A stretch of DNA of 64,000 nt from Luteimicrobium sp042670205 (GCF_042670205.1 NZ_JBHUWD010000023.1:6863-70862), one strand, 5' to 3'; counted from the stretch's first letter, positions 1 to 9,259 are shown. The notes: a model not told the origin generated them from the sequence alone. Numbers and translations are program-made.

Positions 1-12
1 TGGCGGGACGAC

Positions 13-1254
13 CTACGCGAACGCCGACATGCCCGTGATCGCGCGACCCACGATGAGGGCCTGGACGCTCTCGGTGCCTTCGTAGGTGTGGAGCGCCTCG
101 ATGTCCGTGAAGTGCCGGGCGACGCGGTTCTGCAGGAGGATCCCGTTGCCGCCGAGGAGGTCGCGCGCGATGGACGCGATCTGCCGGGCGCCGCGGGTGC
201 AGGTGTACTTGGCGAGGGAGGCCTGCGGCCCGGTGAGGGTCCCGGCGGCTTCCTGGCGCGTCATGGCGGCGGCGACGAGCTGGAGCTGGGTGAGCGTGGA
301 CGCCATCTGGGTGAGCCGCTCCTGCACCATCTGGTGCTTGGCGAGGGGCTTGCCGAACTGGACGCGCTGCTGGGAGTACGCGACGGCGGCTTCGTAGCAG
401 GCGGTGGCCTGCCCGACGGCGCCCCAGGCGACCCCGAGCCGGGTCGCCTCGAGCACGCGCGAGGTGTCCTTGAAGGACCGCGCGCCGGGGAGGGCGTTCT
501 CGGCGGGGACGAACACGTCGTCGAGCACGATGTGGGCCTGGAAGATGGCGCGCAGCGAGACCTTGCCGGTGATGGTGCGGGCCTGGTAGCCGGGCGAGTC
601 CTGGGGGACGAGGAACCCGTGGACCTGGCCGTCCTCGCCGCGCGCCCACACGACGGACACGTCACCGACGGACCCGTTGCCGATCCACTTCTTCTCGCCG
701 CGCAGGACGTACCCGCCGTCCTTGGCGCGGGCGGTGGTCTCGAGGGAGACGGAGTCGGAGCCGTGGGTGGGCTCGGTGAGGGCGAAGGCGGCGAGCTTGG
801 TGCCGCGGGAGATGGGCTCGGCCCACTCGGCGATCTGCTCGTCGGAGCCGAGCATCATGATCGAGCGGAGCGCGAGGCCGCCCTGGACGCCGGAGATGGT
901 GGCGACGGAGCCGTCGCCGCGGGACATCTCCATGGCGGCGAGGCCGGCGCCGAGGTGGCTGGTCTCGGGGAACCCGGGCACGGCGACGCCGTCGCGCAGG
1001 AGGTCGAGCTCGCCCATGCGGCGGGCGAGCTCGAGGGGGAACTCGGCGCGCTCCCAGTAGTCGTCGATGACGGGGAGGACCTCGTCCTGGACGAACGCCC
1101 GGACGCGCAGCTGGTGCTCGCGGTCGGCGTCGGTGGCGTCGTGGAAGGCGTCACCGAAGTCGGGCGCGAGCGGCTGGGCGAGGTCGTAGTCGGGCTCGGT
1201 GACACCGACGCCCGTGGATGCAGGGGTGGTGGCGGTGGTGGATGTCGTCGACAT
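13..1254 (-). CDS. acyl-CoA dehydrogenase, glutaryl-CoA dehydrogenase-like
   Basis: A 413-residue flavin-dependent acyl-CoA dehydrogenase. The FAD/substrate signature ALTEPTHGSDS, the GEKKWIGN segment and the C-terminal LLGGNGI and EALHTYEGT motifs are visible. The Glu of YEGT is the catalytic base position of the family, and the closing block VGRAITGM is typical of glutaryl-CoA dehydrogenases, which make crotonyl-CoA during lysine, tryptophan or dicarboxylate breakdown. The length is normal for the family. The ATG at 1254 follows GGAG about 8 nt upstream, and the first 15 or so residues are a Ser/Thr-rich extension. It is transcribed alone, with a 62-bp gap to the next gene. Family assignment is firm; substrate is inferred from motif pattern only. 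Confidence 0.85.
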   Translation of the reverse strand: MSTTSTTATTPASTGVGVTEPDYDLAQPLAPDFGDAFHDATDADREHQLRVRAFVQDEVLPVIDDYWERAEFPLELARRMGELDLLRDGVAVPGFPETSHLGAGLAAMEMSRGDGSVATISGVQGGLALRSIMMLGSDEQIAEWAEPISRGTKLAAFALTEPTHGSDSVSLETTARAKDGGYVLRGEKKWIGNGSVGDVSVVWARGEDGQVHGFLVPQDSPGYQARTITGKVSLRAIFQAHIVLDDVFVPAENALPGARSFKDTSRVLEATRLGVAWGAVGQATACYEAAVAYSQQRVQFGKPLAKHQMVQERLTQMASTLTQLQLVAAAMTRQEAAGTLTGPQASLAKYTCTRGARQIASIARDLLGGNGILLQNRVARHFTDIEALHTYEGTESVQALIVGRAITGMSAFA

Positions 1255-1316
1255 TCTCTGCTCCGTTGTCGCGCCGTTGCTCTTCGCGGGGTCGACGCCG
1301 ACGCCGGCCCCTCCGG

Positions 1317-3563
1317 TCAGGATGACTGACCAGAACCGCCGGTATCAGGTACTCGCCGGAGCGCGCCCGTGAACGTGCTCACGCCGTGCAGCTTGGCCCA
1401 GACGATCTTGCCCGTTCGCGTCGGCCGCCAGCCCCAGTCCGCGAGCCGCTCGACGATCTGCATCCCGTAGCCGCCGCCGCGGTTCACGTGGCCGTCGGTC
1501 GGCACCGGCGGCGAGGGGTTGGCGTCCTCGACCTCGATCCGCAGGGTCTTGCCCGTGTCGAACAGGCGCAGGGCCACGTGCCCCCAGCCGTGCATCACCG
1601 CGTTCGCGACGAGCTCGGAGGCCACGAGCTCGGCCTGCGACGCGCCCTCGACCTGCCACGCCTGGCACGTCCGCACGACGGCGTGGCGCGCACGGGCGAT
1701 CGACGTCGGCTCGCTCGGGAGCAGCCACCGGCGGCTCCGCGGCCCTCCGTCGGTGGGCACGACGTCGCTCTGGACGTCGGGCACCCGCACGACCACGACC
1801 GCGACGTCGTCCTCCGGCGTCGACCCGACGCGCGAGAGGAGCTGCTCGCCCACCCCGGCGGCGTCGGACGCGCTCACGGCCCCCGCCTCGTCCGCGAGGG
1901 CCTCGAGCCCCGCCCGCAGGTCGCGGTCGCGTCGCTCGATCAGCCCGTCGGTGTAGAACACGAGGACGTCGCCCGGCAGGAGCCGCAGGCTCGCCGTCGC
2001 GCGCACGCTGGGCCCGTAGCCGATGAGCGTGCCGGCCGCGCCGTCGAGCAGGTGGGCGGACCCGCCGCGCACGAGGACGGGCGGCAGGTGGCCGGCGCGC
2101 GAGTACGCGAGCTCCCACAGTGGCTCGCCCTGCACCGGCTCGACGGGCATCCGCTCGAGCCGCGCGTACACGAGGCTGGACGCGCGCGGCAGCCGCATCC
2201 CCGAGACGAGCTCGTCGACGCGCTCGAGCACGTCGCCCGGCAGCGTCATCTCGAACGCGTACGACCGCACGACCGACCGCATCTGCCCCATCGTGGCCGC
2301 GGCCTCGACGTCGTGCCCGACGACGTCGCCGATGACCACGCCGACGTCCCGCTCGGTGAGCTGCAGGACGTCGTACCAGTCGCCGCCGACCTGGGCGTGG
2401 TCCGAGTTCGGGGCGTAGTAGGTCCACACGTCGAGCCCAGTCACGTCGGCCTGCTCAGGGAGCATCGCGCGCTGCAGCGTCTCGGCGAGCCGGTGCTCAC
2501 GCGCGTACAGGCGGGCCGTGTCGATGAGCATCCCGGCACGTCGCGCGATCGACCGCAGCGTCGTCCCCGGGGTCAGCGACGGCATGAACTCGCGCCCCGG
2601 CTCGAGGACGACGACCAGCAGGCCCAGCACGCGCCGTCGGCCCGGGACCGGGTAGACGGTCACGCCGCCCGCCTCCTCGAGGTCCGCCATGAGCCGCGAC
2701 CGGACGTCGCGCTGCAGGACGTCGCTCGCGCTGCCGGGCGGGTACGCACCGGTGAAGTCCACCTCGACGGGGCCGAGGTCCTCTCCGTCGAGCACGTCCT
2801 GCACGACGTCGCGCCCCCACGCCAGGCCGTCCGGGGGCGCCGTCTGGGCGGCGTGGCGGGGGTGGTGGCGCGTCCGGATCCGCGAGCTGGGAGGGGTGTT
2901 GACGTCGACGCTCTCCGCGTACACGAGCCCCTTGTCGTTCATGTAGAACGCGATCCGGCACCCGACGGCCCGGCCCAGCACGTCGGCGATCTCACGGAGC
3001 ACCTGCGGGTGGTCGAGGTCCGTCAGCAGCGACGAGACCTGCGTCATGAGGTCGAGGCGGGCCATCCGGCGCCGTGACAGCTCGAAGGTCGCACGCTCCC
3101 CCGTCGGCTCGCCGACGTGGTCCGACACGTCGACCTGCAGCCCGAGCCAGTGCTCGGGCTCGTCGCCGGAGCCGGGCACGGGGCTGAACGAGAGTTGGTG
3201 CCAGCGGAGCGCTCCGTCGGGGGCGACGTCGTGCACGATGACCTGGACCGCGCGCCCGGAGTCGAACGCGGTCCGGAGCGGGTCCATGTCCGGGCCCTCC
3301 TGGACGAGGTCCCGCAGCACGGAGATCGGCTCGCCGACGACGGCGCGCGTCCCTGCCGCGACCTGCGTCCTGAACGCCTCGTTCATCCATTCCAGCCGCA
3401 GGCCGGCGCGCCGCGACCCGGTGAGGAACATGGGCACCGACGAGGTCTCGAGCGCGGCCAGCAGAGCCGCCGGGAGAGGGGCCGGAGCGGGCCCCTGAGG
3501 GGGCGCGGGCACAGTGATCGACGGGTCCGGCGCACCCGCCGGACGCGGGTCCCGTCCCTCCAT
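1317..3563 (-). CDS. PAS-GAF-PP2C (SpoIIE/RsbU) phosphatase with C-terminal HATPase domain
   Basis: A 748-residue cytosolic multidomain regulator. In order: PAS/PAC (about 35-150), GAF (165-355), SpoIIE-type PP2C phosphatase (360-595, with GGDWYD at 393, GDVVGHD at 412 and YTDGLIE at 537), and an anti-sigma-type histidine-kinase-like ATPase (612-725, with N-box ELVANAV at 650, EVEDANP at 677 and GGGYGM at 696). PP2C domains of this kind dephosphorylate STAS antagonists, while RsbW-like domains phosphorylate them and bind sigma factors, so one chain carries both opposing activities. The divergent STAS gene 94 bp away is the obvious partner. I chose the ATG at 3563 because GAAGGAGG lies just upstream; the open frame extends further but without homology. 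Confidence 0.85.
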   Translation of the reverse strand: MEGRDPRPAGAPDPSITVPAPPQGPAPAPLPAALLAALETSSVPMFLTGSRRAGLRLEWMNEAFRTQVAAGTRAVVGEPISVLRDLVQEGPDMDPLRTAFDSGRAVQVIVHDVAPDGALRWHQLSFSPVPGSGDEPEHWLGLQVDVSDHVGEPTGERATFELSRRRMARLDLMTQVSSLLTDLDHPQVLREIADVLGRAVGCRIAFYMNDKGLVYAESVDVNTPPSSRIRTRHHPRHAAQTAPPDGLAWGRDVVQDVLDGEDLGPVEVDFTGAYPPGSASDVLQRDVRSRLMADLEEAGGVTVYPVPGRRRVLGLLVVVLEPGREFMPSLTPGTTLRSIARRAGMLIDTARLYAREHRLAETLQRAMLPEQADVTGLDVWTYYAPNSDHAQVGGDWYDVLQLTERDVGVVIGDVVGHDVEAAATMGQMRSVVRSYAFEMTLPGDVLERVDELVSGMRLPRASSLVYARLERMPVEPVQGEPLWELAYSRAGHLPPVLVRGGSAHLLDGAAGTLIGYGPSVRATASLRLLPGDVLVFYTDGLIERRDRDLRAGLEALADEAGAVSASDAAGVGEQLLSRVGSTPEDDVAVVVVRVPDVQSDVVPTDGGPRSRRWLLPSEPTSIARARHAVVRTCQAWQVEGASQAELVASELVANAVMHGWGHVALRLFDTGKTLRIEVEDANPSPPVPTDGHVNRGGGYGMQIVERLADWGWRPTRTGKIVWAKLHGVSTFTGALRRVPDTGGSGQSS

Positions 3564-3657
3564 GACCCCTCCTTCGCGCTGCTCGCGCAGGTCAGCGCAT
3601 ATGCGGCACGCGTCGAGGGTACTGTCCCCCGGCGCCGATCGACCGTAGATTGGGCAC

Positions 3658-4089
3658 GTGCACGAGCAGAACAACCGTACCGATCCCGCCGGTGAGCCCG
3701 ACGGCACGTCCGTCGACGTCGCCGACGAGCTCTCTGGCGCCTCGATCGACGAGGTTGCCGGCGCCGCGCGCGATCCGGGCGACGTCGGGGTCATCGTCGG
3801 GAACCAGCGTGTCCGCATCGTCCTGGCGGGTGAAATCGACATCGATCTGGAGCACGACCTGCGCGACGCCATCGGCGACGCCGAGGGCACCGGGCTCCCC
3901 ATCGAGATCGACGCGCACCACGTGACGTTCATCGACTCGTCCGGCGTGTCGTTCCTCGCGGAGCTCGCCAGCCGCGCCAACCCGCCCGTGCGCGTCCTGC
4001 GCGCGCCCCCGAGCATGAAGTTCCTGCTCACCGTGACCCGCCTCGACGAGCTCGTGGAGCTCGTCGACGTGGACTCCGGCCTCGAGTAG
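3658..4089 (+). CDS. STAS-domain anti-sigma factor antagonist
   Basis: A 143-residue protein with a 45-residue charged leader and a STAS domain from about 45 to 140. The phosphorylatable-serine motif is intact (FIDSSG, S94/S95), so it can in principle be switched by the HATPase and PP2C domains of the divergent gene. Such antagonists release an alternative sigma factor by binding the anti-sigma kinase when unphosphorylated. No sigma factor gene is nearby, so the target is unknown. The GTG start at 3658 is the first in frame. A strong hairpin follows the stop. Confidence 0.82.
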   Translation: MHEQNNRTDPAGEPDGTSVDVADELSGASIDEVAGAARDPGDVGVIVGNQRVRIVLAGEIDIDLEHDLRDAIGDAEGTGLPIEIDAHHVTFIDSSGVSFLAELASRANPPVRVLRAPPSMKFLLTVTRLDELVELVDVDSGLE

Positions 4090-4111
4090 CGGACGGCTCC
4101 CGGAAACGTCA

Positions 4112-4145
4112 GAGGGCCCGGCGGTCGCGCGACCGCCGGGCCCTC
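4112..4145. terminator. bidirectional terminator hairpin
   Basis: A perfect 17-bp inverted repeat (GAGGGCCCGGCGGTCGC and its complement) with no unpaired centre lies between the converging STAS and aldolase genes. It lacks a T-tract, as is common in high-GC actinobacteria. Confidence 0.75.
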
Positions 4146-4168
4146 GTCACGTCACGGGGACGTGCAGG

Positions 4169-5188
4169 TCACATCTTGTGGCCGGCGGAGCGGAGCTGCT
4201 GGGCCGCCTCGACGATGCGCTGGGCCATGCCGGCCTCGGCGAGCTTGCCCCAGGCGCGCGGGTCGTAGGCCTTCTTGTTGCCGACCTCGCCGTCGATCTT
4301 CAGGACGCCGTCGTAGTTGCCGAACATGTGGCCGGCCACGGGGCGCGTGAACGCGTACTGGGTGTCCGTGTCGATGTTCATCTTGATGACGCCGTTGTCC
4401 ACGGCCTCCGCGATCTCCTCGGCCGTCGAGCCCGAGCCGCCGTGGAAGACGAGGTCGAACGGGTTCTCCTTGCCGACCTCCTTGCCGACGACGTCCTGGA
4501 TCTCCTTGAGGAGGGCCGGGCGCAGCTTGACCGCGCCGGGCTTGTAGACGCCGTGCACGTTGCCGAACGTGAGGGCCGTCAGGTAGCGGCCCTTCTCGCC
4601 CAGGCCGAGCGCGCGGACGGTCGCGAGGCCGTCCTCGGGGGTGGTGTAGAGCTTCTCGTTGATCGCGGCCTCGTGGCCGTCCTCCTCGCCGCCGACGACG
4701 CCGATCTCGATCTCGAGGATCGTGCGGGCGGCGACGGAGAGCTCGAGGAGCTCCTGCGCGATGACGAGGTTCTCGTCGAGCGGCACGGTCGAGCCGTCCC
4801 ACATGTGCGACTGGAACGTCGGCAGGCCGCCGTTCTTGACCTGCTCGGCCTCGAGCTGCAGCAGCGGGCGGACCCACGAGTCGATGTTCTGCTTGGCGCA
4901 GTGGTCGGTGTGGATCGCGATGTTCACCGGGTAGTTCTTCGCGACCTCGGTCGCGTACGCGGCGAGGGCGATCGAGCCCGACACGCGGTCCTTGATCGTG
5001 GAGCCCGAGGCGTACTCGGCGCCGCCGACGGAGACCTGGATGATGCCGTCCGACTCCGCCTCGGCGAAGCCCTGGAGGGCCGCGGTGATCGTCTGCGAGG
5101 AGGTGATGTTGACCGCCGGGTAGGCGAACGAGCCCGCCTTGGCGCGGTCGATCATCTCGGCGTAGATCTCGGGGGTTGCGATGGGCAT
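4169..5188 (-). CDS. fba: class II fructose-bisphosphate aldolase
   Basis: A 339-residue metal-dependent aldolase that interconverts fructose 1,6-bisphosphate with dihydroxyacetone phosphate and glyceraldehyde 3-phosphate in glycolysis/gluconeogenesis. Metal-ligand motifs NIAIHTDHCAK and GNVHGVYKPG and the phosphate-binding FHGGSGST are present; length matches the long actinobacterial class IIA form. The ATG at 5188 is preceded by AGGAGA at 8 nt. The same-strand RNA methyltransferase lies 76 bp upstream, with pyrE a few genes further along the same strand, a neighbourhood often seen in related actinobacteria. Confidence 0.95.
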   Translation of the reverse strand: MPIATPEIYAEMIDRAKAGSFAYPAVNITSSQTITAALQGFAEAESDGIIQVSVGGAEYASGSTIKDRVSGSIALAAYATEVAKNYPVNIAIHTDHCAKQNIDSWVRPLLQLEAEQVKNGGLPTFQSHMWDGSTVPLDENLVIAQELLELSVAARTILEIEIGVVGGEEDGHEAAINEKLYTTPEDGLATVRALGLGEKGRYLTALTFGNVHGVYKPGAVKLRPALLKEIQDVVGKEVGKENPFDLVFHGGSGSTAEEIAEAVDNGVIKMNIDTDTQYAFTRPVAGHMFGNYDGVLKIDGEVGNKKAYDPRAWGKLAEAGMAQRIVEAAQQLRSAGHKM

Positions 5189-5264
5189 CTGAGTGGTCTC
5201 CTGTGTGATGCGGAGGGTGGGCTTCCTCGATTGTTCCACGAATCCTCCACCGCCCCCGCGGGCG

Positions 5265-5999
5265 TCACAGATGCTGGACGGCCCACGCCCACATGGCGAT
5301 CGCCGCGGCCGCACCGGCGTTGAGGGAGCGCGTCGAGCCGTGCTGCGTCACGTGCACGACGACGTCGCACACGGCCTGCGCGGACGCGCTCAGCCCGGCG
5401 CTCTCCTGGCCCAGCAGCAGCACGCACGACGCGGGGAGCGCGAGCCCCTCGAGCGGAACCGAGCCCGGGACGTTGTCGACGCCGACGACCGGGAGCCGCG
5501 TGGGCGCGCCGGCGTCGTCGGGCGGGCCTGCCGTCGCCGCCCAGGCCGCGAGCGCCTCGGCGTCCGGGTGGTGCTCGACGTGCAGGTAGCGGTCGGTGAC
5601 CATCGCGCCGCGCCGGTTCCAGCGCCGCCGGCCGACGATCCGGACGCTCGCCGCGTTGAACGCGTTGGCCGTGCGGACCACGGAGCCGATGTTGAGGTCG
5701 TGGGCCCAGTTCTCGACGGCGACGTGGAGCTGGGTGGTGGGGTGCTCGGCGCGCTCGCGGTCGAGGTCGGCGACGATCGCCTCGACCGTCAGGTAGCGGT
5801 AGGCGTCGACGACGTTCCGGGCGTCGCCGCCCGCGAGGAGCTCGGGGTCGTAGCGCGGGTCCGGCTCCCCGGACGGCAGGCGCGGCCACGCGTCCGGCCC
5901 CCCGGGCCACGGTCCGACGCCGACGACACGCGCCGCCTCGTCGCCGGGGCGGTCGCCGGCGACGTCGTCGGTCCGGTCACCGGGGGTCTGCGCGGTCAT
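5265..5999 (-). CDS. TrmH/SpoU-family RNA methyltransferase
   Basis: A 244-residue SPOUT-class RNA 2'-O-methyltransferase. The family blocks are visible: NIGSVVRTANAF (about 105-116), LLLGQESAGLS, and the C-terminal STRSLNAGAAAAIAMWAW, which forms the knotted SAM site. Residues 1-50 are a variable Asp/Gly/Pro-rich leader. It probably methylates a tRNA or rRNA ribose, but the exact site cannot be read from the sequence. The gene may be cotranscribed with the aldolase downstream. Confidence 0.85.
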   Translation of the reverse strand: MTAQTPGDRTDDVAGDRPGDEAARVVGVGPWPGGPDAWPRLPSGEPDPRYDPELLAGGDARNVVDAYRYLTVEAIVADLDRERAEHPTTQLHVAVENWAHDLNIGSVVRTANAFNAASVRIVGRRRWNRRGAMVTDRYLHVEHHPDAEALAAWAATAGPPDDAGAPTRLPVVGVDNVPGSVPLEGLALPASCVLLLGQESAGLSASAQAVCDVVVHVTQHGSTRSLNAGAAAAIAMWAWAVQHL

Positions 6000-6032
6000 C
6001 CGACCATCCTCGCGGGTCGCGATGACGGGAGC

Positions 6033-6875
6033 TCAGCGCTGCGCGAGCCACTCGTCGTACGTCACCGTGCCGTACCGGGCGTCGGGCACGAGGTTGAGGC
6101 CGGCGCGGAAGAACGCGCCGATGCCCCCCGGGAGCTGGACCGCGACGACGGGCCGGCGCGAGCCGTGCACACGCCGCCAGCGCTGCGCCATGTCGCGCGC
6201 GTCCAGGACCTCGGGGCCGCCGACGGTCCAGGTGCGGGCCGGACCGTCCTCGAGCGCGGCGTCGACGAGCGCGCGGGCGACGTCGGACAGGTCGATGGAC
6301 TGGAACCTCGTGCCGCGGGGCACGGGCAGCAGACCCAGGCGCGCCCAGCGGCCGAGACGGCCGTCACGGCCGAAGAACAGCTCGAGGAAGTCGTGGAACT
6401 GCGTGGCCCGCACGACCGTCACGGGCACCCCGCCGACCTCGGCACCCCGCAGGTAGGTCCGCTCCTGCGCGACGTGCGCCTCGTAGTAGGCGTAGTCGGC
6501 CTTGTCGACGTTCGCGATCGACAGCACGGAGATCCGCCCGACGCCGGCCCGCCGCGCCGCGGCGGCCAGCCGCTCCGCACCGGTCGTGAAGACCTTCATC
6601 GAGCCCGGCCCCATGCCGTTGCTGGCATCGATCACCGCGTCCGCGCCGGCGAGCGCCCCGTCCAGCGCCTCCGCGACGACGGTCCCGTCGCCGAGGACGT
6701 CGAGCGCGACGTACGCGGCCCCCTCGACCCGGCGGACGTCGTCGTGCTCGGGGACGTGCCGGGACAGCACCCGCACGGTGAGCCCCCGCGCGAGCGCCTC
6801 GCGGACGACGGCACGCCCCGCGTTGCCCGTCCCGCCCAGCACCACGACCGTCGTCACACCGCGTCCGTTCGCCAT
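6033..6875 (-). CDS. NAD(P)-binding atypical SDR (NmrA-like) protein
   Basis: A 280-residue Rossmann-fold protein. The N-terminal dinucleotide motif VVVLGGTGNAGRAV is clear, followed by an SDR-like core (DAVIDASNG, ISVLSIANV, PVTVVRATQFHDF, FQSIDLSDVARALVDA). The pattern matches the NmrA/NAD(P)H-binding group of extended SDRs, which act as oxidoreductases or redox sensors. No catalytic YxxxK is obvious in the usual context; YAYYEAHVAQE could supply a tyrosine. Start ATG at 6875. It reads away from the divergent DedA gene (111 bp). Substrate unknown. Confidence 0.75.
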   Translation of the reverse strand: MANGRGVTTVVVLGGTGNAGRAVVREALARGLTVRVLSRHVPEHDDVRRVEGAAYVALDVLGDGTVVAEALDGALAGADAVIDASNGMGPGSMKVFTTGAERLAAAARRAGVGRISVLSIANVDKADYAYYEAHVAQERTYLRGAEVGGVPVTVVRATQFHDFLELFFGRDGRLGRWARLGLLPVPRGTRFQSIDLSDVARALVDAALEDGPARTWTVGGPEVLDARDMAQRWRRVHGSRRPVVAVQLPGGIGAFFRAGLNLVPDARYGTVTYDEWLAQR

Positions 6876-6986
6876 GCCCCGATCGTAGGGGCGGCGTCTG
6901 CGCAGGTCGACGGGCACGACGCGTCTGCACAGGTCGTCCTCATCCCGGGCCCACGGTCCGCCGAACCCGCCCACTACGCTGAACGC

Positions 6987-7766
6987 ATGAGCGCCCTCGC
7001 CCTGTCCGGAGAGCTGGCCGGGCACGTGTCCGCCCAGCTCGCCTCGAGCCCCCTGGGGTTCCTCGACCCGAACACCCTCATCGACCGGTTCGGGTCGCTG
7101 GCGCTCGTCGGCATCGTGTTCATCGTGTTCATCGAGACGGGGCTCGTGTTCCCGTTCCTGCCCGGCGACTCGCTGCTGTTCACCGCGGGCATGCTCGTCG
7201 CGGCGACCGACAGCAGCCTGAACATCCCGCTGCCGGGGCTGATCGCGATCCTGTTCGCGGCCGCGTTCTGCGGGAACCAGTGCGGGTACGCGATCGGCAA
7301 GTTCGCCGGGCCACGCATCTTCAGCCGCCCCGACTCGAAGATCCTGCGCAAGGACTACGTCGACAAGACCAACGAGTACTTCGACCGCTACGGCGGCCGG
7401 ACCATCCTGCTCGCGCAGTTCGTGCCGATCGTCCGGACGTTCGCCCCGATCGCGGCGGGCGTCGGGCGGATGCGGTACCGCTCCTTCTGGCCGTACAGCC
7501 TGCTCGGGACGTTCGTGTGGACGACCGTCGTCACGACGCTCGGCTACTACCTCGGCCGGATCTCGTTCATCCGCGACAACATCGAGCCGATCTTCATCGG
7601 CATCGTCGTGCTGTCCGTCGTGCCGATCGTCTTCGAGGCACGTCGCAAGACCAAGGAGGCCCGCGCCGCCGCGGGCACGACGGGCGGCACGCCCGCCCCG
7701 CGCCACGGTCGCGCCGCCGGCGTGCCCGCCAACCCGCGCAGCCGTTCCGAGCACGAGGAGGTCTGA
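6987..7766 (+). CDS. DedA-family membrane protein
   Basis: A 259-residue integral membrane protein of the DedA/SNARE-associated (VTT) family. It shows the conserved FIETGLVFPFLPGDSLLFTAG-type block (given here in part: PFLPGDSLLF) and the RTFAPIAAGVGRM re-entrant motif with its essential arginine. Several hydrophobic spans are evident and the tail is basic and Pro/Ala-rich. Relatives act in undecaprenyl-phosphate or phospholipid flipping and proton-dependent envelope homeostasis. Its stop is 2 nt from the next gene, so the pair is cotranscribed. Confidence 0.9.
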   Translation: MSALALSGELAGHVSAQLASSPLGFLDPNTLIDRFGSLALVGIVFIVFIETGLVFPFLPGDSLLFTAGMLVAATDSSLNIPLPGLIAILFAAAFCGNQCGYAIGKFAGPRIFSRPDSKILRKDYVDKTNEYFDRYGGRTILLAQFVPIVRTFAPIAAGVGRMRYRSFWPYSLLGTFVWTTVVTTLGYYLGRISFIRDNIEPIFIGIVVLSVVPIVFEARRKTKEARAAAGTTGGTPAPRHGRAAGVPANPRSRSEHEEV

Positions 7767-7768
7767 CC

Positions 7769-8566
7769 GTGACCCACGATGCCCCCCACGACGACGCCCG
7801 CACCGTCGACTGCTGGCTCACCGACATGGACGGCGTGCTCGTCCACGAGAACAACGCTCTGCCGGGCGCTCCCGAGTTCATCGCGCGGCTCCGGGAGAAG
7901 GAACGACCGTTCCTCGTCCTCACGAACAACTCGATCTACACGCCGCGCGACCTCCGGGCGCGGCTCGCGGCGTCGGGCATCGACGTGCCCGAGGAGTCCA
8001 TCTGGACGTCCGCGCTCGCGACCGCGACGTTCGCGTCGCAGCAGATCCCGGGCGGCAGCGCGTACGTCATCGGGGAGGCGGGCCTCACCACCGCGCTCTA
8101 CGAGGCCGGCTACACGCTCACCGACGCGAACCCGGACTACGTGATCCTCGGCGAGACGCGCACCTACTCGTTCGAGGGCATCACGCGCGCCATCCGGCTG
8201 ATCCGCGACGGCGCCCGGTTCCTGTGCACCAACCCGGACTCGACCGGGCCGAGCGCCGAGGGCCCGCTCCCCGCGACCGGGGCCGTGGCGGCCATGATCA
8301 CCAAGGCGACGGGACGTCAGCCGTACTTCGTCGGCAAGCCGAACCCCATGATGTTCCGGTCGGCGCTCAACCGGATCGACGCGCACTCCGAGCGGACCGC
8401 GATGATCGGCGACCGCATGGACACCGACGTCGTCGCGGGGATCGAGGCGGGCCTGTACACCTACCTCGTGCTCACGGGCTCGACGCGCCGTGACGAGGTC
8501 GAGGGCTGGCCGTTCCGGCCGAGCGAGGTCGTCGACGGGATCGCGGACCTCGTCGACCGGGTCTGA
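7769..8566 (+). CDS. HAD-IIA family hydrolase (NagD-like)
   Basis: A 265-residue haloacid-dehalogenase phosphatase of subclass IIA. Motif I DMDGVL (about residue 18), motif II LTNNSIYT, the Lys motif VGKPNPMMF and motif III MIGDRMDTDVVAGIEAG are all present. NagD-like enzymes dephosphorylate nucleotides or sugar phosphates; the substrate here is not evident. GTG start at 7769 with GAGGAGG upstream inside the end of the DedA gene, so translation is likely coupled. Confidence 0.88.
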   Translation: MTHDAPHDDARTVDCWLTDMDGVLVHENNALPGAPEFIARLREKERPFLVLTNNSIYTPRDLRARLAASGIDVPEESIWTSALATATFASQQIPGGSAYVIGEAGLTTALYEAGYTLTDANPDYVILGETRTYSFEGITRAIRLIRDGARFLCTNPDSTGPSAEGPLPATGAVAAMITKATGRQPYFVGKPNPMMFRSALNRIDAHSERTAMIGDRMDTDVVAGIEAGLYTYLVLTGSTRRDEVEGWPFRPSEVVDGIADLVDRV

Positions 8567-8607
8567 CCCGGCCACCCGAGGCCTCAGCGGGGCCGCGCTC
8601 TCGGGTC

Positions 8608-8648
8608 GTCAGAACCCGGTGACCGTAGAAGCGTCGCCAGGTTCTGAC
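8608..8648. terminator. possible terminator hairpin
   Basis: A 9-bp perfect inverted repeat (GTCAGAACC / GGTTCTGAC) with a 23-nt loop sits between the converging HAD and pyrE genes. The loop is long, so this is tentative. Confidence 0.35.
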
Positions 8649-8671
8649 AGCTCGAGCGGGGCAGCGCCGGC

Positions 8672-9259
8672 TCAGGCGAGGTCGAGGTCCGCCAGGTCGA
8701 AGAGGTAGTGGTACGGCACGCCGAGCGCCTCGATCTTCTCGCCCGCACCCGTGGCGCGGTCGACGATCGTCGCGACCGCCACCACCTCGGCGCCCGCCTC
8801 GCGGCACGCCTCGACGGCCGCGATGGGCGAGCCGCCCGTCGTCGTCGTGTCCTCGAGGACCACGACGCGGCGGCCCGCGATGTCCGGGCCCTCGATCTGG
8901 CGCTGCATCCCGTGCGCCTTCGCGGCCTTCCGGACGACGAACGCGTCGAGATCCTGCCCACGCGACGCCGCGGCGTGCAGCAGGGCCGTCGCGATCGGGT
9001 CGGCGCCCAGCGTGAGCCCGCCGACGGCGTCCACGTCCGCGGTCCCGAAGCCCAGCTCCTCGAGCTGGTCGAGCAGCACGTGGCCGATCAGCGGCGCGGC
9101 GCGGTGGTGGAGCGTGACGCGGCGCAGGTCGACGTAGTAGTCGGCCTCCTTGCCGGACGACAGCGTCACCCGGCCGTGCACCACGGCGAGCTCCTTGATG
9201 AGGTCGCGCAGCTGCTCGCGCGGGGTCGGGGAGAACGAGGCGGCGGTCGTGTCGGTCAC
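8672..9259 (-). CDS. pyrE: orotate phosphoribosyltransferase
   Basis: A 195-residue enzyme that joins orotate and PRPP to make OMP in pyrimidine synthesis. The PRPP-binding loop VVVLEDTTTTGGS and the orotate-side segments SSGKEADYYVDLRR and RKAAKAHG are visible. I place the start at the GTG at 9259 (VTDTTAASF...); a TTG three codons upstream is the alternative. A 58-bp gap separates it from the DNA glycosylase gene upstream on the same strand. Confidence 0.92.
   Translation of the reverse strand: MTDTTAASFSPTPREQLRDLIKELAVVHGRVTLSSGKEADYYVDLRRVTLHHRAAPLIGHVLLDQLEELGFGTADVDAVGGLTLGADPIATALLHAAASRGQDLDAFVVRKAAKAHGMQRQIEGPDIAGRRVVVLEDTTTTGGSPIAAVEACREAGAEVVAVATIVDRATGAGEKIEALGVPYHYLFDLADLDLA

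Noticed and set aside
3564..4031. N-terminal extension of the PP2C-HATPase protein
   Set aside because: The frame is open, but it overlaps the divergent STAS gene and a good ribosome site precedes ATG 3563.
6876..7754. N-terminal extension of the NAD(P)-binding protein
   Set aside because: The extension is antisense to DedA; the Rossmann motif begins right after ATG 6875.
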